Assembly: GCA_012064385.1 (NCBI GenBank)
Contig: QRDG01000414.1
Span: 496,001-560,000, forward strand
DNA: 64,000 nucleotides
Reading direction: 5' to 3'
From: Puccinellia tenuiflora
Lineage: Eukaryota; Streptophyta; Magnoliopsida; Poales; Poaceae
The position numbers and the translations under genes are program-made. The notes under the pieces were generated by a model that was not told where the DNA came from, ran no database searches, and saw only the letters and a list, made by a program, of their open reading frames with translations. Shown piece by piece: positions 21,501 to 32,620 of the stretch (position 1 is the first letter of the stretch; the number at the start of each line of letters is the position of its first letter).

Positions 21501-22121
21501 GAGGATACGAGGGAGTCGTTTTAGGGCGGGTTTGTTTGGTGAGTAGTATAGTTGGTTCCTTAAGCGCTCTCTTACCTTGTCTCTGATAGACGAAAGTTGT
21601 AGTGTGTCTCTATAAGTTGTTAGTGCTGCTTGTCGCCTCAATCGCTAACCCTCTTTCCCCAGAATTTTAGCTTTGATATCTTGTGAGTATTACTTGCCAG
21701 TACTGTTTTATAGTACTGACCCCTTTGGGTCTGCTATTCCACATGCAGCCAACAGGTTTGAAGTCTGACGACGTTAGCTTGGGAATCCCTCCGGCTTGGC
21801 CTGGGCAGGGATATGGTGCCTTTGCTTATCTTCAGGACTCTTAGTCCAATTTGTATCTTGTCCGTAGTCGGACGCTACCCGCTTCCGTTGTTATTTGGAT
21901 CTTTGTATTGTATCTTGGCTCTTGACTCGGTGAGTCGTTGTTGTATATATGTTCTTTTGTGGGTTCCGTCGAGAACTATTGTAATGTTATCACAATTCCA
22001 CCCGCATAACGTGTGTGTTGCGACCTGCACGTTATGCCTGGTGGGCGTCCTTTAGGATCGTTATTATGCGGATTTGGCTGGAACGCTAAAATCTGCATAG
22101 TACCGATCTTGGGGCGTTACA
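18597..22121 (+). repeat. Long retrotransposon LTR (about 3.5 kb, start missing)
   Basis: Ends at 22121 with GGGGCGTTACA, the reverse of a TGTAACGCCCC-type LTR start, and the next bases are unrelated. The start is lost at the N. It holds, in order, an AT-rich part, a TATA-less leader with aaccctaatcccaaaccctag, a pyrimidine-rich tract (about 18890-19040), a degenerate TTCCCG minisatellite (about 19470-19760), a CGACTACTT tandem tract (about 19960-20090) and ordinary sequence. No retroelement protein is encoded; the 160-330-codon frames come from low-complexity DNA. No primer-binding site follows, so it is a 3' LTR or a solo LTR. Confidence 0.65.
19960..20090 (+). repeat. CGACTACTT tandem tract
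   Basis: About ten copies of a 9-15-bp unit built from GACTAC and TTC (e.g. ctacttcgactacttcgact). In one frame it reads as Tyr-Phe-Asp repeats. It lies inside the long LTR, so it is probably part of that family. Confidence 0.75.
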
Positions 22122-22470
22122 CGGCGGCGGCGCGGCGCAGATGCGTGGCGGGGCGACGTGGAGGCGGCACTGGGGCTGGGGTGTGGTGCCGTGTGCGTTG
22201 CGTGCGTTGTGTGGTGTGCGTTGCGTTGCGTGCGTGCGTTAGGTGTTTGGGCTTTTGCTCTTGGGCTGCAAGATGGTGGGCCTTTGCTCTTGGGCTGCTG
22301 GGCTGTTCGGGATTTTCGGGCTATTCGGGATTTAATATCACATTCCCGAATTTCCCAAAATATTTTCGGGAAATCAGATCGCCTTCCCGAAAAAGCGATC
22401 GGGATTTTCGGGTTCGGGTTCGGGATTTTCGGGTTTCGGGTTTCGGGATCGGGAAATATGCCCAGCCTTA
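22122..22470 (-). mobile_element. hAT-like transposon terminus (partial)
   Basis: On the minus strand it begins TAAGGCTGGGCATATTTCCC and runs into repeated CCCGAAA/CCCGAT motifs, the typical look of plant hAT ends, which start with [C]TAGGGCTGGGCA-type sequence. It abuts the long LTR at 22121 and Gypsy-2 LTR sequence at 22471. The order suggests it inserted in the Gypsy-2 LTR and was then hit by the LTR element. The other terminus is not in the window. Confidence 0.5.
22190..22240 (+). repeat. GCGT/GTGC microsatellite-like tract
   Basis: An irregular run of GTGCGTTGCGTGCGTTG-type units inside the hAT-like fragment. Confidence 0.6.
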
Positions 22471-23675
22471 AGTAACAGCAGTAGTAAAATAAAGACAGCA
22501 ATGATAACGGTAAAAGTAATGATTGTAAACAGCGGGATTAAAACACCGTAGACATAGGGACAGATAGACGGGCGTTGCATGAATAAGATAGCTCATGAAA
22601 TGAACATAACTAAGCACGAAGCAAATAAATATATAAATAGCATCCGAGTATCAAACAGTCATAGGCATGTATTCCTAATTTAGCCGTACGTGCTTACAAT
22701 AAGAACTTGCACGGCATCTCTTGTCCTGCCATCCGGTTTCAGCCGGGCCAATTAAGGAACAAATGGCAATTAAGGTGTTCCTTTTAATAGAACACCGGAT
22801 CAAAGCATTAACACACAATGAATACATGTAACCCTTGAGTTGCCAACCATTCCCATCGATGTCCCCGTTTCTATCACTCGGGGTCTCCGGTTCCGGTTGA
22901 CAACAAGTGCATACAACTAGTAGATAGGATCCAAACAACAATTATACTCATGCAAACATAAGTGTTCAGATCTGAAAACATGGCACCCGGGCCCAAAGTG
23001 ACAAGCATTAAGCATAACTAGTTGCACCAACGATAATTAACACAAATAGAGGATACTAGGCATCGTGCCCTAACAATTTGGCATCGAATTACATGAGCAA
23101 TCTTATTCAATCCCTTCCATCCCCTTGCCTACAGCAGGGAACTACTCACACATGGAGGGTGACGACATGGATGGTTGATGGAGAGGCGTTGGCGGTGACA
23201 ATGGCGGCGATCTCCACTCCGGCAGGGTGCCGAAATAGCGATCATGGACCCCGAATTTAGGGTTCGTGATGGCGGCGGAGCTCCGTAAGGTTTCTGGAAA
23301 AATTGTTCGGGGGCTTGCGTTTTTAGGTCGAAACGGGGCTTATAAGCGAAGGGGGGCCGAGAGGCGAGGTCCCAGGGGCAGGGGCGGCCTCCAGCCGCGG
23401 CCTGGACCCCACCCGCGGGTGGGACCCGCCCCTGCTCCTGGGGTGGCCCCCCTCGCGGTCTTCTGGCTCCGTGGCTTTTTTTCCCTCAAAAATACTTTTT
23501 ATAATTTTTCTGGAATTTTCCCGCGAACTTCTGAACCCTGCACAAAAGAAAGACACCAAATGCAATTCTGCTAAAAACAGCATCCGTTCGGGTTAGTTCC
23601 AAACAAATTCATTAATAATCAGAGGCAAAACAATAGCAAAGTGTTTGGAAAAGTAGATACGTTTGCGACGTATCA
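22471..23675 (-). repeat. 3' LTR of Gypsy-2 (truncated)
   Basis: Aligns base for base, with few differences, to 48216-49416. On the minus strand it starts TGATACGTCGCAAACG at 23675. Its far end is cut at 22471 by the hAT-like sequence. Confidence 0.92.
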
Positions 23676-24893
23676 GCTCCCCCAAGCTTAGCTTATTGCT
23701 TGTCCTCAAGCAATTCAGTTGACAAACTGGATGCGATAAAAGAAACTTTGACAAACACATTTGCTTCATTTAGAGCATAGAAGTTTAAACCATGATTAGT
23801 ATTTTAATAAGCACAAGAGAGAAGTTACAAAAACAATAGAACTAAAGCAATCATGGAGACTTATGCAAAACTCACAATATGCTAACAAGTAATAATTTAA
23901 ACATGCAAACAAATAGCACCGATGCAATGCATATAACTAGGCATGGTAAAGTGATCTCTCGCTTGCCCCTTTTTTGGGGCAAAACATAAATGCCGGGCAC
24001 ATCTTGAGACATTAAACGGTGACTAGATGTAAAGTTATCAGAATTGAGAAGTATCTCAAACATGCTCCAATCATTAAAATTTTGGAACAAGGCACGTTAT
24101 ACTCAGAATGACAGCAATGCTCTATAAGATGGTGCTCAAAGAAGGATGAAGACTCAACATAAATATATAAAAGAAAGACCCTTCGCAGAGGGAAGTAGGA
24201 ATTAATCATGTGCTAGAGCTTTTTTATTTTTATAAGCAGAAGTAAAACAGTTTTGAGAGATGCATGCTTTCGTCAACGATTTCACAACAGAGAGGCTATC
24301 TAGTCCCTCATAACAAGCAAGGCTTTTAGACTTGTGAGAGCAGCTGGTTTTTAGAGGAGCGAGTACGCTCCTCTTTCTCCTTGGTTTCACCACTGTCCAA
24401 TGTTTGAGCTGATTTCTCAGATTTTGCATTGCGCGGAGGAGAATGGTGAGTTATATTTATATTTAGCTTAAGCTGCTCTCGAGTTGATTCAAGTGAAGAC
24501 GTAATCCATCAACACCAGGTGAAAAGGGGGAAATGACCTTGCTTGTCACAAGTTATATCTAGCCCTCTACTGCTTCCTCATGAGCTAAAAACAGAGACAT
24601 AAAAGAAGCATTTTTGAATGTTTTAAAGGTAGCATATGACAAATTTACTTGGAATGGCGGTGAAATACCATATGTAGGAAGATATAGTGGACTCAAATGG
24701 AATACTTTTTCTTAAGGAAAATGGATGCATGGATGGACAATTACACCCAGTACAAATGGAGGCTAGCAAAAGACTCGGGAGCGACCGATCAAGAGCACTA
24801 CTATCATAATCATGCTTTGCGACAAAATCAATCAATGAATAAAGCATAAGAGTGATACTACAATTCTAAGCACAATAAACCGTCAAGGCTTAA
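23676..24893 (-). other. Gypsy-2 internal, non-coding
   Basis: Begins with the purine tract (minus strand) at the 3' LTR border. The rest is AT-rich with only short frames and no recognisable protein. It continues at 27214 behind the Harbinger insertion. Confidence 0.7.
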
Positions 24894-27213
24894 GAGCATG
24901 TCTAGTAGTACCCCTAAACCCTCAAACCCTCAGAAATAACCGCTTTTTTACGGGTTGGAACAAAAAATTCACGTAGACTAGAAACCCTTAACCCTCAAAC
25001 CCTCAAAAAAAATTAAGGGCCCAACCCCTACCCCCCCTCCCAACCTGTACAAGTGAGGGTTGGAGAGGCCCCAACCCCCCGATCCCTACTCTCCACGACA
25101 CGTGCGCGGGAGGGAAAAATCCCCGCGCCCCAACCGCCGCCCGCGCTGCACGCCGCCGCCGCCCTCCCGCGCGCCATGGAGCCGCCTCCTGCCTCCGCCC
25201 TCCCGCCCACCTCCTCCCTCGCCGCAGCTGCCGCCCCGCCCCCAATCCCAGCCTCCGCAGTCGCCCCGCCCGTGGAGCAGTCGCCGCCCCCGAGCCGTAC
25301 GCAGGTGGCCTCGGTGGTAGCCGCCACCCACGTCAGCGCCAAGCAGCGGCGTGCTGGGCAGCACGTCGTCCCGCAGCTCGCCACCGCCCCGCCTGTCGCC
25401 CCGCCCGTCACCCCGCCCGTGCCGCCCACCACCAAGGCCCGTCAGAAGACGGGGGCGCTTGGGCTGAAGGGTGCTGCGGCCGCCAAGAAGGCCTTGGGAG
25501 GGACCCCGGCCGTGAAGAAGACCACCTCCTAGAAGAAGACCGCGCCCACGCCCCCAATCGCCGACCCTCCAACCGTCGCGCACGAGGTGCTCGACGGAAT
25601 GCCCACCCCGACGAGGTCATTCATGGGGCTTCTCGAAGACGCGGAGGTGGACCTCGGGGCTCCTCCTCTCGACCCCTTTGAGTTTGGTGATGACTTGGAG
25701 GAAGAGGAGGAGGAGGAAGAGGAAGATGAGGAGGAGGTGATCGAGATAGGGGGGAGGCGTTCGCCGCCGTTGCCCGCCCCGCCGTGCGCACGACAAACTA
25801 TAGCGAGGCCGAAGATATTCTCTTGGTTCGTGCTTGGGCTGCTGTGGGGATGGATGCAAGCACCGGTACCGATCAAACCGGTAAACACTATTGGCAACGC
25901 ATAGAGGACACCTATTGCAAGATCAAGCCGAAGACTGGTGGGTACATCTCTCGTACATACCGGTCGCTTCAGGGCCGGTGGGAGTTGATGAAGCCCCAAT
26001 GTGCTCGTTGGAGTGCGGCAATAGCACAAGTGATTGATGCACCGCCTAGTGGAAGCGTGGAGAGTGACTATGTGAGTGCATATGTGTGTTTTCACATCTA
26101 TTTCGATTTTCTATGCTATTGTTAGGTTCTTATTATGAGTGTTTACTATGCTATTGGTGGGTTCGTAGGAGGGCATTGCCGACATGAGGTACAAGGAGAT
26201 GCCCGCTTCCAAGGGCAAACCATTCGCATTTAAGCATGTTTGGAAACATCTTAAAAAATTTGACAAGTGGAAGTTGAGGGATCAAGAGACCGCACCCAAG
26301 AAGGCAGCAATGCTTAGGATGGATGATAGTGATGAGGAGGAAAGGAACGCGTGCAAGCCCGAGGGAACCAAGAAGGCAAAGCTAAGGATGAAGATGGAAG
26401 GAGAGGCGTCAAGCATGAGGGAGAAGATGGAGCATATGATGAAGTTAAGGGAGACATTGACAACGAAGACATTGGAGACAAAGCTTCTAATCGCCGAGAA
26501 GAAGAAAGAGGTGAAGCTTGCACAAGTTGAAGCAAGGCGTGAAGAAGCCAAGCGCAAGGCCGAAGAAAGAGCGCACAAGGCCGACTTGGAGGAGAGGATG
26601 ATCAAGATCAAAGAAGCAAAGGCATGGAAAGAACTCATGGTGGAAGAGAAGGAACACATGATGATGTCCAAGAAGGACATGGATGAAGACCAATTGAGAT
26701 GGTGGAAGGAGTACAAGGAGGACATCGCGGAGAGGAAGAGGATATTCCGTGGTGCGTCCTCTACTCTTCGAGGTGACACTCCGATAAGTGGTGGTGGCGA
26801 TGGCGGTGTGGAGGACTCCACCACCGGCGCCTATGGAGGTGCTTGATGGACGTGGAAGTGGTCTAGGAGATGGCACCGAGGTGCAACTTTTTGGTGATGG
26901 TGCCGATGAGAGGGGGAAGATGATGATTTTGTGATGTAAACTATTAAACCATGCATCAATGATCTTCATTTCCTAGTTTGTTTCAAGGTTGATTGTGTTT
27001 TTCTAGTGATAATTGTGATATGTCAAATGACAGTTTGAGGGTTTGAGGGTTGCGGCAAAGACTAGAACCCTAAAATCCTTAAAAGTTTGAGGGTTTGAGG
27101 GTTCTAGTCTTTGCCCCTGTTTTTCAACCCATAAAAGTGCCAAAAAATGCCATTTCTCGACCCTTAACCTGCTTTGAGGGTTTGAGGGTTTAGGGGTACT
27201 ACTAGTGATGCTC
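24894..27213 (+). mobile_element. PIF/Harbinger DNA transposon carrying ORF1 only
   Basis: Terminal inverted repeats of about 38 bp: GAGCATGTCTAGTAGTACCC at the left, and the right end read inverted as GAGCATCACTAGTAGTACCC. Both continue into CTAAACCCTCAAACCCTC. GAGCAT ends are typical of grass Harbinger elements. The flanks (taa and tat) only partly fit the 3-bp TWA target duplication. Subterminal regions repeat the CAAACCCTC motif. The single gene is the Myb-like ORF1; the DDE transposase ORF is missing, so it is non-autonomous. Confidence 0.85.
25176..26846 (+). pseudogene. Harbinger ORF1, Myb/SANT-like DNA-binding protein (broken)
   Basis: The start ATG is at 25176. The first 118 codons (Ala/Pro/Lys-rich) run to an in-frame TAG at 25530-25532, after which the frame continues through LLEDAEVDLGAPPLDPFEF and an acidic run of Glu/Asp (about 25698-25740). 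A one-base shift near 25780 then leads into the trihelix/Myb-like domain: NYSEAEDILLVRAWAAVGMD, HYWQRIEDTYCKIKP and TYRSLQGRWELMKP. An intron (26072-26168, GTGAGT...GTAG) is followed by EGIADMRYKEMPASKGKPFAFKHVW and a long charged coiled coil to TGA 26844-26846. In PIF/Harbinger elements ORF1 helps the transposase reach the nucleus and bind the ends. One stop and one frameshift make this copy inactive. The C-terminal part resembles the NAM-associated domain often annotated on such proteins. Confidence 0.85.
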
Positions 27214-28032
27214 TATCAGACTTTATTTTTAGTCTTTTACATGTGTGAACATGTGCCAAGTCAATCCAAATAAATCTTTTGGAGGAGGATCTCACTTCAC
27301 CATACCATATTATAAACAATGCAAAACATGCTCATGTCTACATGACAAATTAATCACTCTTAACAAGTTGAGGCTAAGCATAGGAATCCATAAAAACTAA
27401 GTAATATCATCTACGCAACATTCTACCATAGCAAACTAAAACATGAGCATGAGGATAAGCATCTGTACAAAAATGAAAACAAATAGAGTTCATACCGAAT
27501 TTCCTCATCAAATCCGCGTCGCCAAACATCATCATTATTGCATAGACGCTTGCACAACCGAAAGATATGGAAATAATAAAAATGTGCAAGTGTCATCACA
27601 AATAGTGGTTGAACTCTGAAACAACTACAAAACGAAGAAGACGAGAAAATATATTTGTGTTTTTCGAATAGCGAAAGGAATAGCGCAGAAATAGAAGAGA
27701 AATCTTTTTGCTGTTTTCAATTTGGGAAAAAGCGACTAAAAACGAAGTAGAAAACAAACGAAAAAGAAAATATTTTTGGTCAATTTGAATATGAGAAAGA
27801 AGAGGCAAACAAAAAGGAAATCTTTTTGGGTTTTTGATTAATAAACAAAAAGAACAACTAGGGCGACTGAGCAAATTGAAAAGAGCGAAAAGAAAGCAAA
27901 AAGAAAACTAATGAATATACAAAGGAATAACGAAGACACCGACAAATGATAGTTGAGTGAAGGAAATGAAAAGATGTCGGTGAGAAATACGTACTCCCCC
28001 AAGCTTAGGCTTTAGGCCTAAGTGGGATCCAT
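27214..28032 (-). other. Gypsy-2 internal, non-coding
   Basis: AT-rich sequence continuing the Gypsy-2 interior after the Harbinger element, with purine-rich repeated GAAA-type patches (27600-27930). At about 27995-28010 is another ctcccccaagctta, the same motif as the purine tract at the 3' LTR. Confidence 0.65.
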
Positions 28033-28840
28033 CTACCACGGCGGCGGCACGCCCCAGTTGGCGCCCGTCTGTGGCTGCCACTGCATATCCTGTGGCTCCT
28101 CCTCCGGTTCCTCCTCAGGGACTAATGATGCGAGGTACTCATCCAGGACCTCCTCGGGAAATGAATATCCGTCCCTAGCAACAGTGTCAAACAAAGCAGG
28201 AGCAGGTAATCTCACAAAGCGAGGGTTATCCAGATCAAAACAAAATAATAACCTGTACTGCAAATTCTCCAAAGTGGAATCATAAGTGACATAGTGGTGA
28301 GTTTTCATTGCAGCAAGATTAAGCCTAATAAAATGCAACTCTAGATCATCCTCTCTAGGAGGAAGCATGGCAGTAGCAAGCATGATCGAAGCAATAATGC
28401 CTCCATAAATAGGCCCTCTAACCTTGTTAGTGCTAAGACGACGAGCGATAAGAGCGCCAATGTTATAAGTTTCATCACAATTAATAGCGGCGGCAAGAAT
28501 AGCAAGATCAAGATTAGTCATGTTACTCGTGTTATCCCGGGGAAGGATACAACGAGCAATGACATAGCCCAAATACCTCACAGCTGGAAACTGAATGCTC
28601 CCAAATTTTGCACGCGTAGAGTCTCTCCAATAATCATGACAGATTCCGGCATAGAGCTCCTTGAGGTACTGGGGCTGCGTGTTCATCTTGCCTGTGAGCC
28701 CTGAGTTCCTCACTCCTAAAGCTCTGCAGCTTGTAGAAATTCATAACATGGGTCTCTCGAGCAAGCACAATAACACCAAGTGCCTCCAAATCTTCATTAT
28801 ATGAAGGCCTCATTGGTGCATTAGAACTTGACCCTCTCAT
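28033..28840 (-). pseudogene. Accessory ORF of Gypsy-2 (frameshifted)
   Basis: Two overlapping minus-strand frames form one protein of about 260 residues. The first (28840 to about 28715) has MRPSYNEDLEALGVIVLARE and FYKLQSF; after a one-base shift the second continues RNSGLTGKMNTQPQYLKELY, VRYLGYVIARCILPRDN, IGALIARRL, GPIYGGIIASIMLATAMLPP and ends in a Glu/Pro/Gln-rich tail. It lies between protease and 3' LTR, where autonomous relatives carry extra genes. The style recalls the ORF found in Athila-group and related cereal Gypsy elements, but I cannot assign it firmly. Its function is unknown. Apart from the shift the frame is well kept, which hints that it mattered until recently. Confidence 0.55.
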
Positions 28841-29032
28841 TTCTCAACGAGAAGAGGGCTCCTTCTTCTTAAAGATCCCACCTAAATTGAACTTAGGCAT
28901 GTTCTTCCTTTTCTGAAATTTTTGAACAAACCTCATAAAACTTGAAAATAAAATATAGGAAGTGCATTAGACTATTCCTACAACTCAATATCAACTAGTA
29001 CATGCATCAAATCCATCTAACAAGATACAAAT
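28841..29032 (-). other. Gypsy-2 internal, upstream of accessory ORF
   Basis: Short non-coding stretch ending at the insertion site of the gag-only element. The last five bases (29028-29032, CAAAT) are the left copy of its target duplication. Confidence 0.8.
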
Positions 29033-31864
29033 TGTAACATCCCAAGATTTTCAAATTTTTGAAAATTTAGAAAGATCAAAAACTTTTTGTTTTTTAAGTT
29101 TTAAAACTCAAAATCATGCATGGCATTCATCAGCATCATGTGTTTGTTGCATTTTAGTTACCTGAAATTGTAAATATTTCAAACTTGAAAGTATATTTTA
29201 TTAATTGACATGGAGGGTGCAAAGTAACCCTACTCAATATTTCAAATATTTTAATTTTATTTGATGACAAGACTGGTGCCATATTATTCTATTTGTGTTA
29301 AGCTCTCTAAAAAGTATTTTTACAAATTTTTCCAAAAAGTTTTGGACTAGTTTTATTTTTAGTTTTAAAACCAGAGAAAAGAAAAAGGAGAAAATGTTTT
29401 GACAAAAAAAAAGAAGGTTGTCGCCTGAACCGGCCCACTCCCTTCTTCCGCGCGAGCACGCAGTAGCCAGCCCCGCCCTTCCCCTCCCCTCTCTCTTTCT
29501 GTCACAGACAGGCGGGACCCATGGTGACGCCGACGTGACGTCAGCCCTTCCCCAACGTCCCGACCGAATTTTCCGGCCAGACTGCCTCGCCGCGATCTCC
29601 TCTCCCCGTGCTTATCCAGCCACCCTAGCCCCACCTCTATAAAGCCCTCGATCTCCTCTCTATTTTCCCCCTCCTCCCCCTTCGTTTTGCGCCGCCAGGC
29701 CGCCGGAATCACTCGTCGGAGTAGACACGGTCCATCGCCGTCCATCTCGATTTCCGGTGACACCGGTGAGCGCCCGACCCCGAATCTCCCTCCATTTGAC
29801 TTCCCTCGTCATCGCGCACCTCCTTGACATCGTCCGCGATTTTTCCGTGCAGCGAATCGACGTTTCCGTCTTCGACAGGAGCTTGCCGTCCGCCGCCGCA
29901 GCTCCGGTCGCCTCCAGCCGCCGCCCGAGAACGCCATCGACCGTGCCCTCTCGCCATCGACTCCGCCTCGTTGCGGCGCACGCCGTTGTCGGTTTCGCCT
30001 CCCCGGGGACCACCGGAGCATCCTCGATGTCGACGCCCGAGCCGCTCGCCGCCGCGTCCTCTGTCTCCGGCCACCACCGCGCCGCCGCGGGTAAACCCTA
30101 GATCTGAGGCCACCCGATCCCGATCCGACGGCCGAGATTAGAACCTGTAAACGAAGCGGTACCGACCAGTAGTTTAGCGCCACGTGGCCGCTGCGTCAAC
30201 GCACAGTCAGCGCCTAATCAGCGCCACGTCAGGTGCCTTTTTCTGTAATTTCGGCCGAATTAAATTAATCTGGCAGTTTTGCAGAAAAGTCCCTGAAACT
30301 TCATTTCATCATATCTTTTCATTAAATTAATCACTAAAATTATGAATCATGACCGTCATGCATATAGTAAATAACATAAAGTAATAACTTTATTAATTGT
30401 TTAACCTTGACTTGTGTGTTAGAAAATCATCTTGCATGCATATTTTATTGTACTGCCATTTTGAATGTGTATTGATTTTATGCAAATTGTTTGCTTAGAT
30501 TGTGAAGAGTGCCAAGAGTGCCGTGAGTGCTGCAACAACTTGAACTACCAAGGAAAGTGCATACACAAATTCATGAATGACCTATTACTATTTTTCTATT
30601 GCACTGTAGACTATTTTTCCAGTAGCATGCATGATAGGCTATTTTATTAAATCTATATGCGCTATGCAAACCTGTTAGGCTAGCCACATGATTTAGTTGA
30701 CTAGTGACCTATATTAATTTAGTAGATTGGCTTGCTGCAAAAATGAAGTGTTTTATTGTAGTTGAGTATTGGAAAAATTCTACTAAATTAATGAACTACC
30801 TAGGTGGTATTGGTTTGATTGATGGAGGCAAAGTTGAGTGGCTACTCAGGCCCATTTTCATGGTGTGAACCTGAGTATGTGCACTTGTGGATGGCCACCT
30901 AGGGCTTGAGATTAATGTCACACCGTGTTTGTTTGCCCGACCGTGCAACCACTAGTCATATGGGCTCTGTCTTGACGGAGTACGTTGTGTGGACCTAGGT
31001 CAGTGAGATCTGATGATGTAGAGGGGTAGGACGGCAGTGATCTTGCTAGAGTACCATGGAAAAACACTTCTGAAAAGTCTCGTCTCGATCTTCTCCTTTT
31101 CTTTTCACTAAATGAAGTGATTAGGAAGTTTGGGCTGATTGGTTCTAGTGGGGAAAGTGTCACAAACTCTCGAGAGTATTAAAAACTAAGATCTTAGCCG
31201 TGTCCCCGGTAATGGACAATCACGAGTGACCAAATAAGGTTGTTGACAGAAGATCTCTCCATTCCAATTTCTAAATTAAAACTTGATGGGTGAACATGGG
31301 GGAATTTAAGGCACTGGTGCGCCCAGGGATGTCTCTTAAAGTTTTTGGAATGAAAGAAATGATTTTTGAAAGTATAGGATAAAATTTGCTTTGCGCAAGA
31401 GTCTTGAGATCCACCAGCCAAATATGCATGTAGAATAGTTTTTGTCATTAAATATCCACCATAGTATGACACTTGCCAGCCTGTCACAAGGTATTGACCC
31501 AAATTCCCTGGGCTACAACGTTAATGTTGCAGGTTGTTCAGATGAGGAGTAAGGACGTTTGATTTCTATCGAGCTTACAACCAACATGGTCGCCAGTGGC
31601 ACATGGAGATGATGGAGCTCAGTGCTTACTTTATTATGCTGCTTGAACTCTGAATAATATTTGTGGAACTTTATTTATTTTAAGCTAGCTTCGGCTATGC
31701 AAAGTTGTAATAAATACTTTATTTCTGGATCATTCGTACTTGCGATGGAATAATGTTTAACATTTATGCATGATATTACATCATGTTGGTGAATGCTAGC
31801 CGTACTCGATCCAGGGCCTAGCAATTCACGAGGTATTCTTACTTTTCAAAGTGAGGGTGCTACA
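29033..31864 (+). repeat. 5' LTR of gag-only element
   Basis: 2832 bp. Bases about 29265-30325 hold a GC-rich promoter/leader block with TATA (ctctataaagccc, about 29636-29645) that is absent from the 3' LTR. The rest is nearly identical to the 3' LTR. The frames inside the GC-rich block show no conserved domain. Confidence 0.92.
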
Positions 31865-31867
31865 GAA

Positions 31868-31880
31868 TGGTATCAGAGCG
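31868..31880 (+). promoter_or_regulatory. Primer-binding site (tRNA-iMet)
   Basis: TGGTATCAGAGCG three bases behind the 5' LTR end at 31864; complementary to the 3' end of initiator tRNA-Met. Confidence 0.92.
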
Positions 31881-32037
31881 TAATGTTGCCTGTAGGCTCG
31901 AAAACACTAGGTTTGGATTAGAATAAGAAAGACCATAGGTACAAAAAAAATTATTTTCTTCTTATCCAAATCTTTCCAAATATCCTTCTTGTACTTTCTC
32001 AACTATTGCTTTCTAAATTTTCTTCTATTGTTTATAG

Positions 32038-32445
32038 ATGACCAGTCTCTTTGAAGCAATCAAGAAAGGACCAGTTATGACAATGACCTTGGAGTGTGAG
32101 ACCGAGTTCCCAAGGGTATTGAAGAACCTCATGTCGAGTTTGGGATTTAAAGGAGCAGCGTTATACAAAGGATTTCCTTTCATGGATGAAGGTCGTGAGT
32201 ATTGGTGGGTACAACTCCACTTGTACAAGAACAAAGAAGATGACCACAAGACCGAAGGACGCTGGATGATCACCAACCCAGAATTGCATGCAACGTTCTT
32301 CGATTCAACAAGAAGTGCAGCATGGGAAGCCATCGAGTACCTTAGTTCAAGACTTCAATTTAGGCTTCAGAACACCCAGAAGTATCTCGAAGAACTCACG
32401 GAAATAGAAGAGGAACTCGAAGCACTCAAAAAGAAGATAGAGTAG
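32038..32445 (+). CDS. Accessory ORF upstream of gag (135 residues)
   Basis: An uninterrupted ATG-to-stop frame between the primer site and gag. Visible features: a central REYWWVQLHLYKNKEDDHKT block rich in aromatic and charged residues, WMITNPELHATFFDSTRSAA and a C-terminal heptad-like coiled coil (LEELTEIEEELEALKKKIE). Such a small extra ORF before gag is seen in some cereal Gypsy families, but no function is known to me. It is not a zinc finger, protease or nuclease by sight. The clean frame suggests a real product of the element. Confidence 0.65.
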   Translation: MTSLFEAIKKGPVMTMTLECETEFPRVLKNLMSSLGFKGAALYKGFPFMDEGREYWWVQLHLYKNKEDDHKTEGRWMITNPELHATFFDSTRSAAWEAIEYLSSRLQFRLQNTQKYLEELTEIEEELEALKKKIE

Positions 32446-32620
32446 ACCACCTTTTATCCTTAGTCTAGCTTTCGCGATAAAGTATTGACCTATCAAAATG
32501 TGGTATGGCAGTACTAATGTGCTCGTGTTAGAATCTATCATGTTAGTTAAGTTTTCAAAACCTTAATTTTCGAATTTATAAAATTCTTGTTTTACTGTGT
32601 GATCGTTTGCTTGTTGCTGA

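Noticed and set aside
29365..30183. Several 100-130-codon frames on both strands
   Set aside because: Produced by the GC-rich promoter block of the 5' LTR; absent from the 3' LTR and without a domain.
30465..30650. 61-codon Cys-rich frame, repeated at 34676-34861
   Set aside because: Looks like a small secreted peptide at first, but it lies in both LTRs of the gag-only element and is explained by LTR identity.
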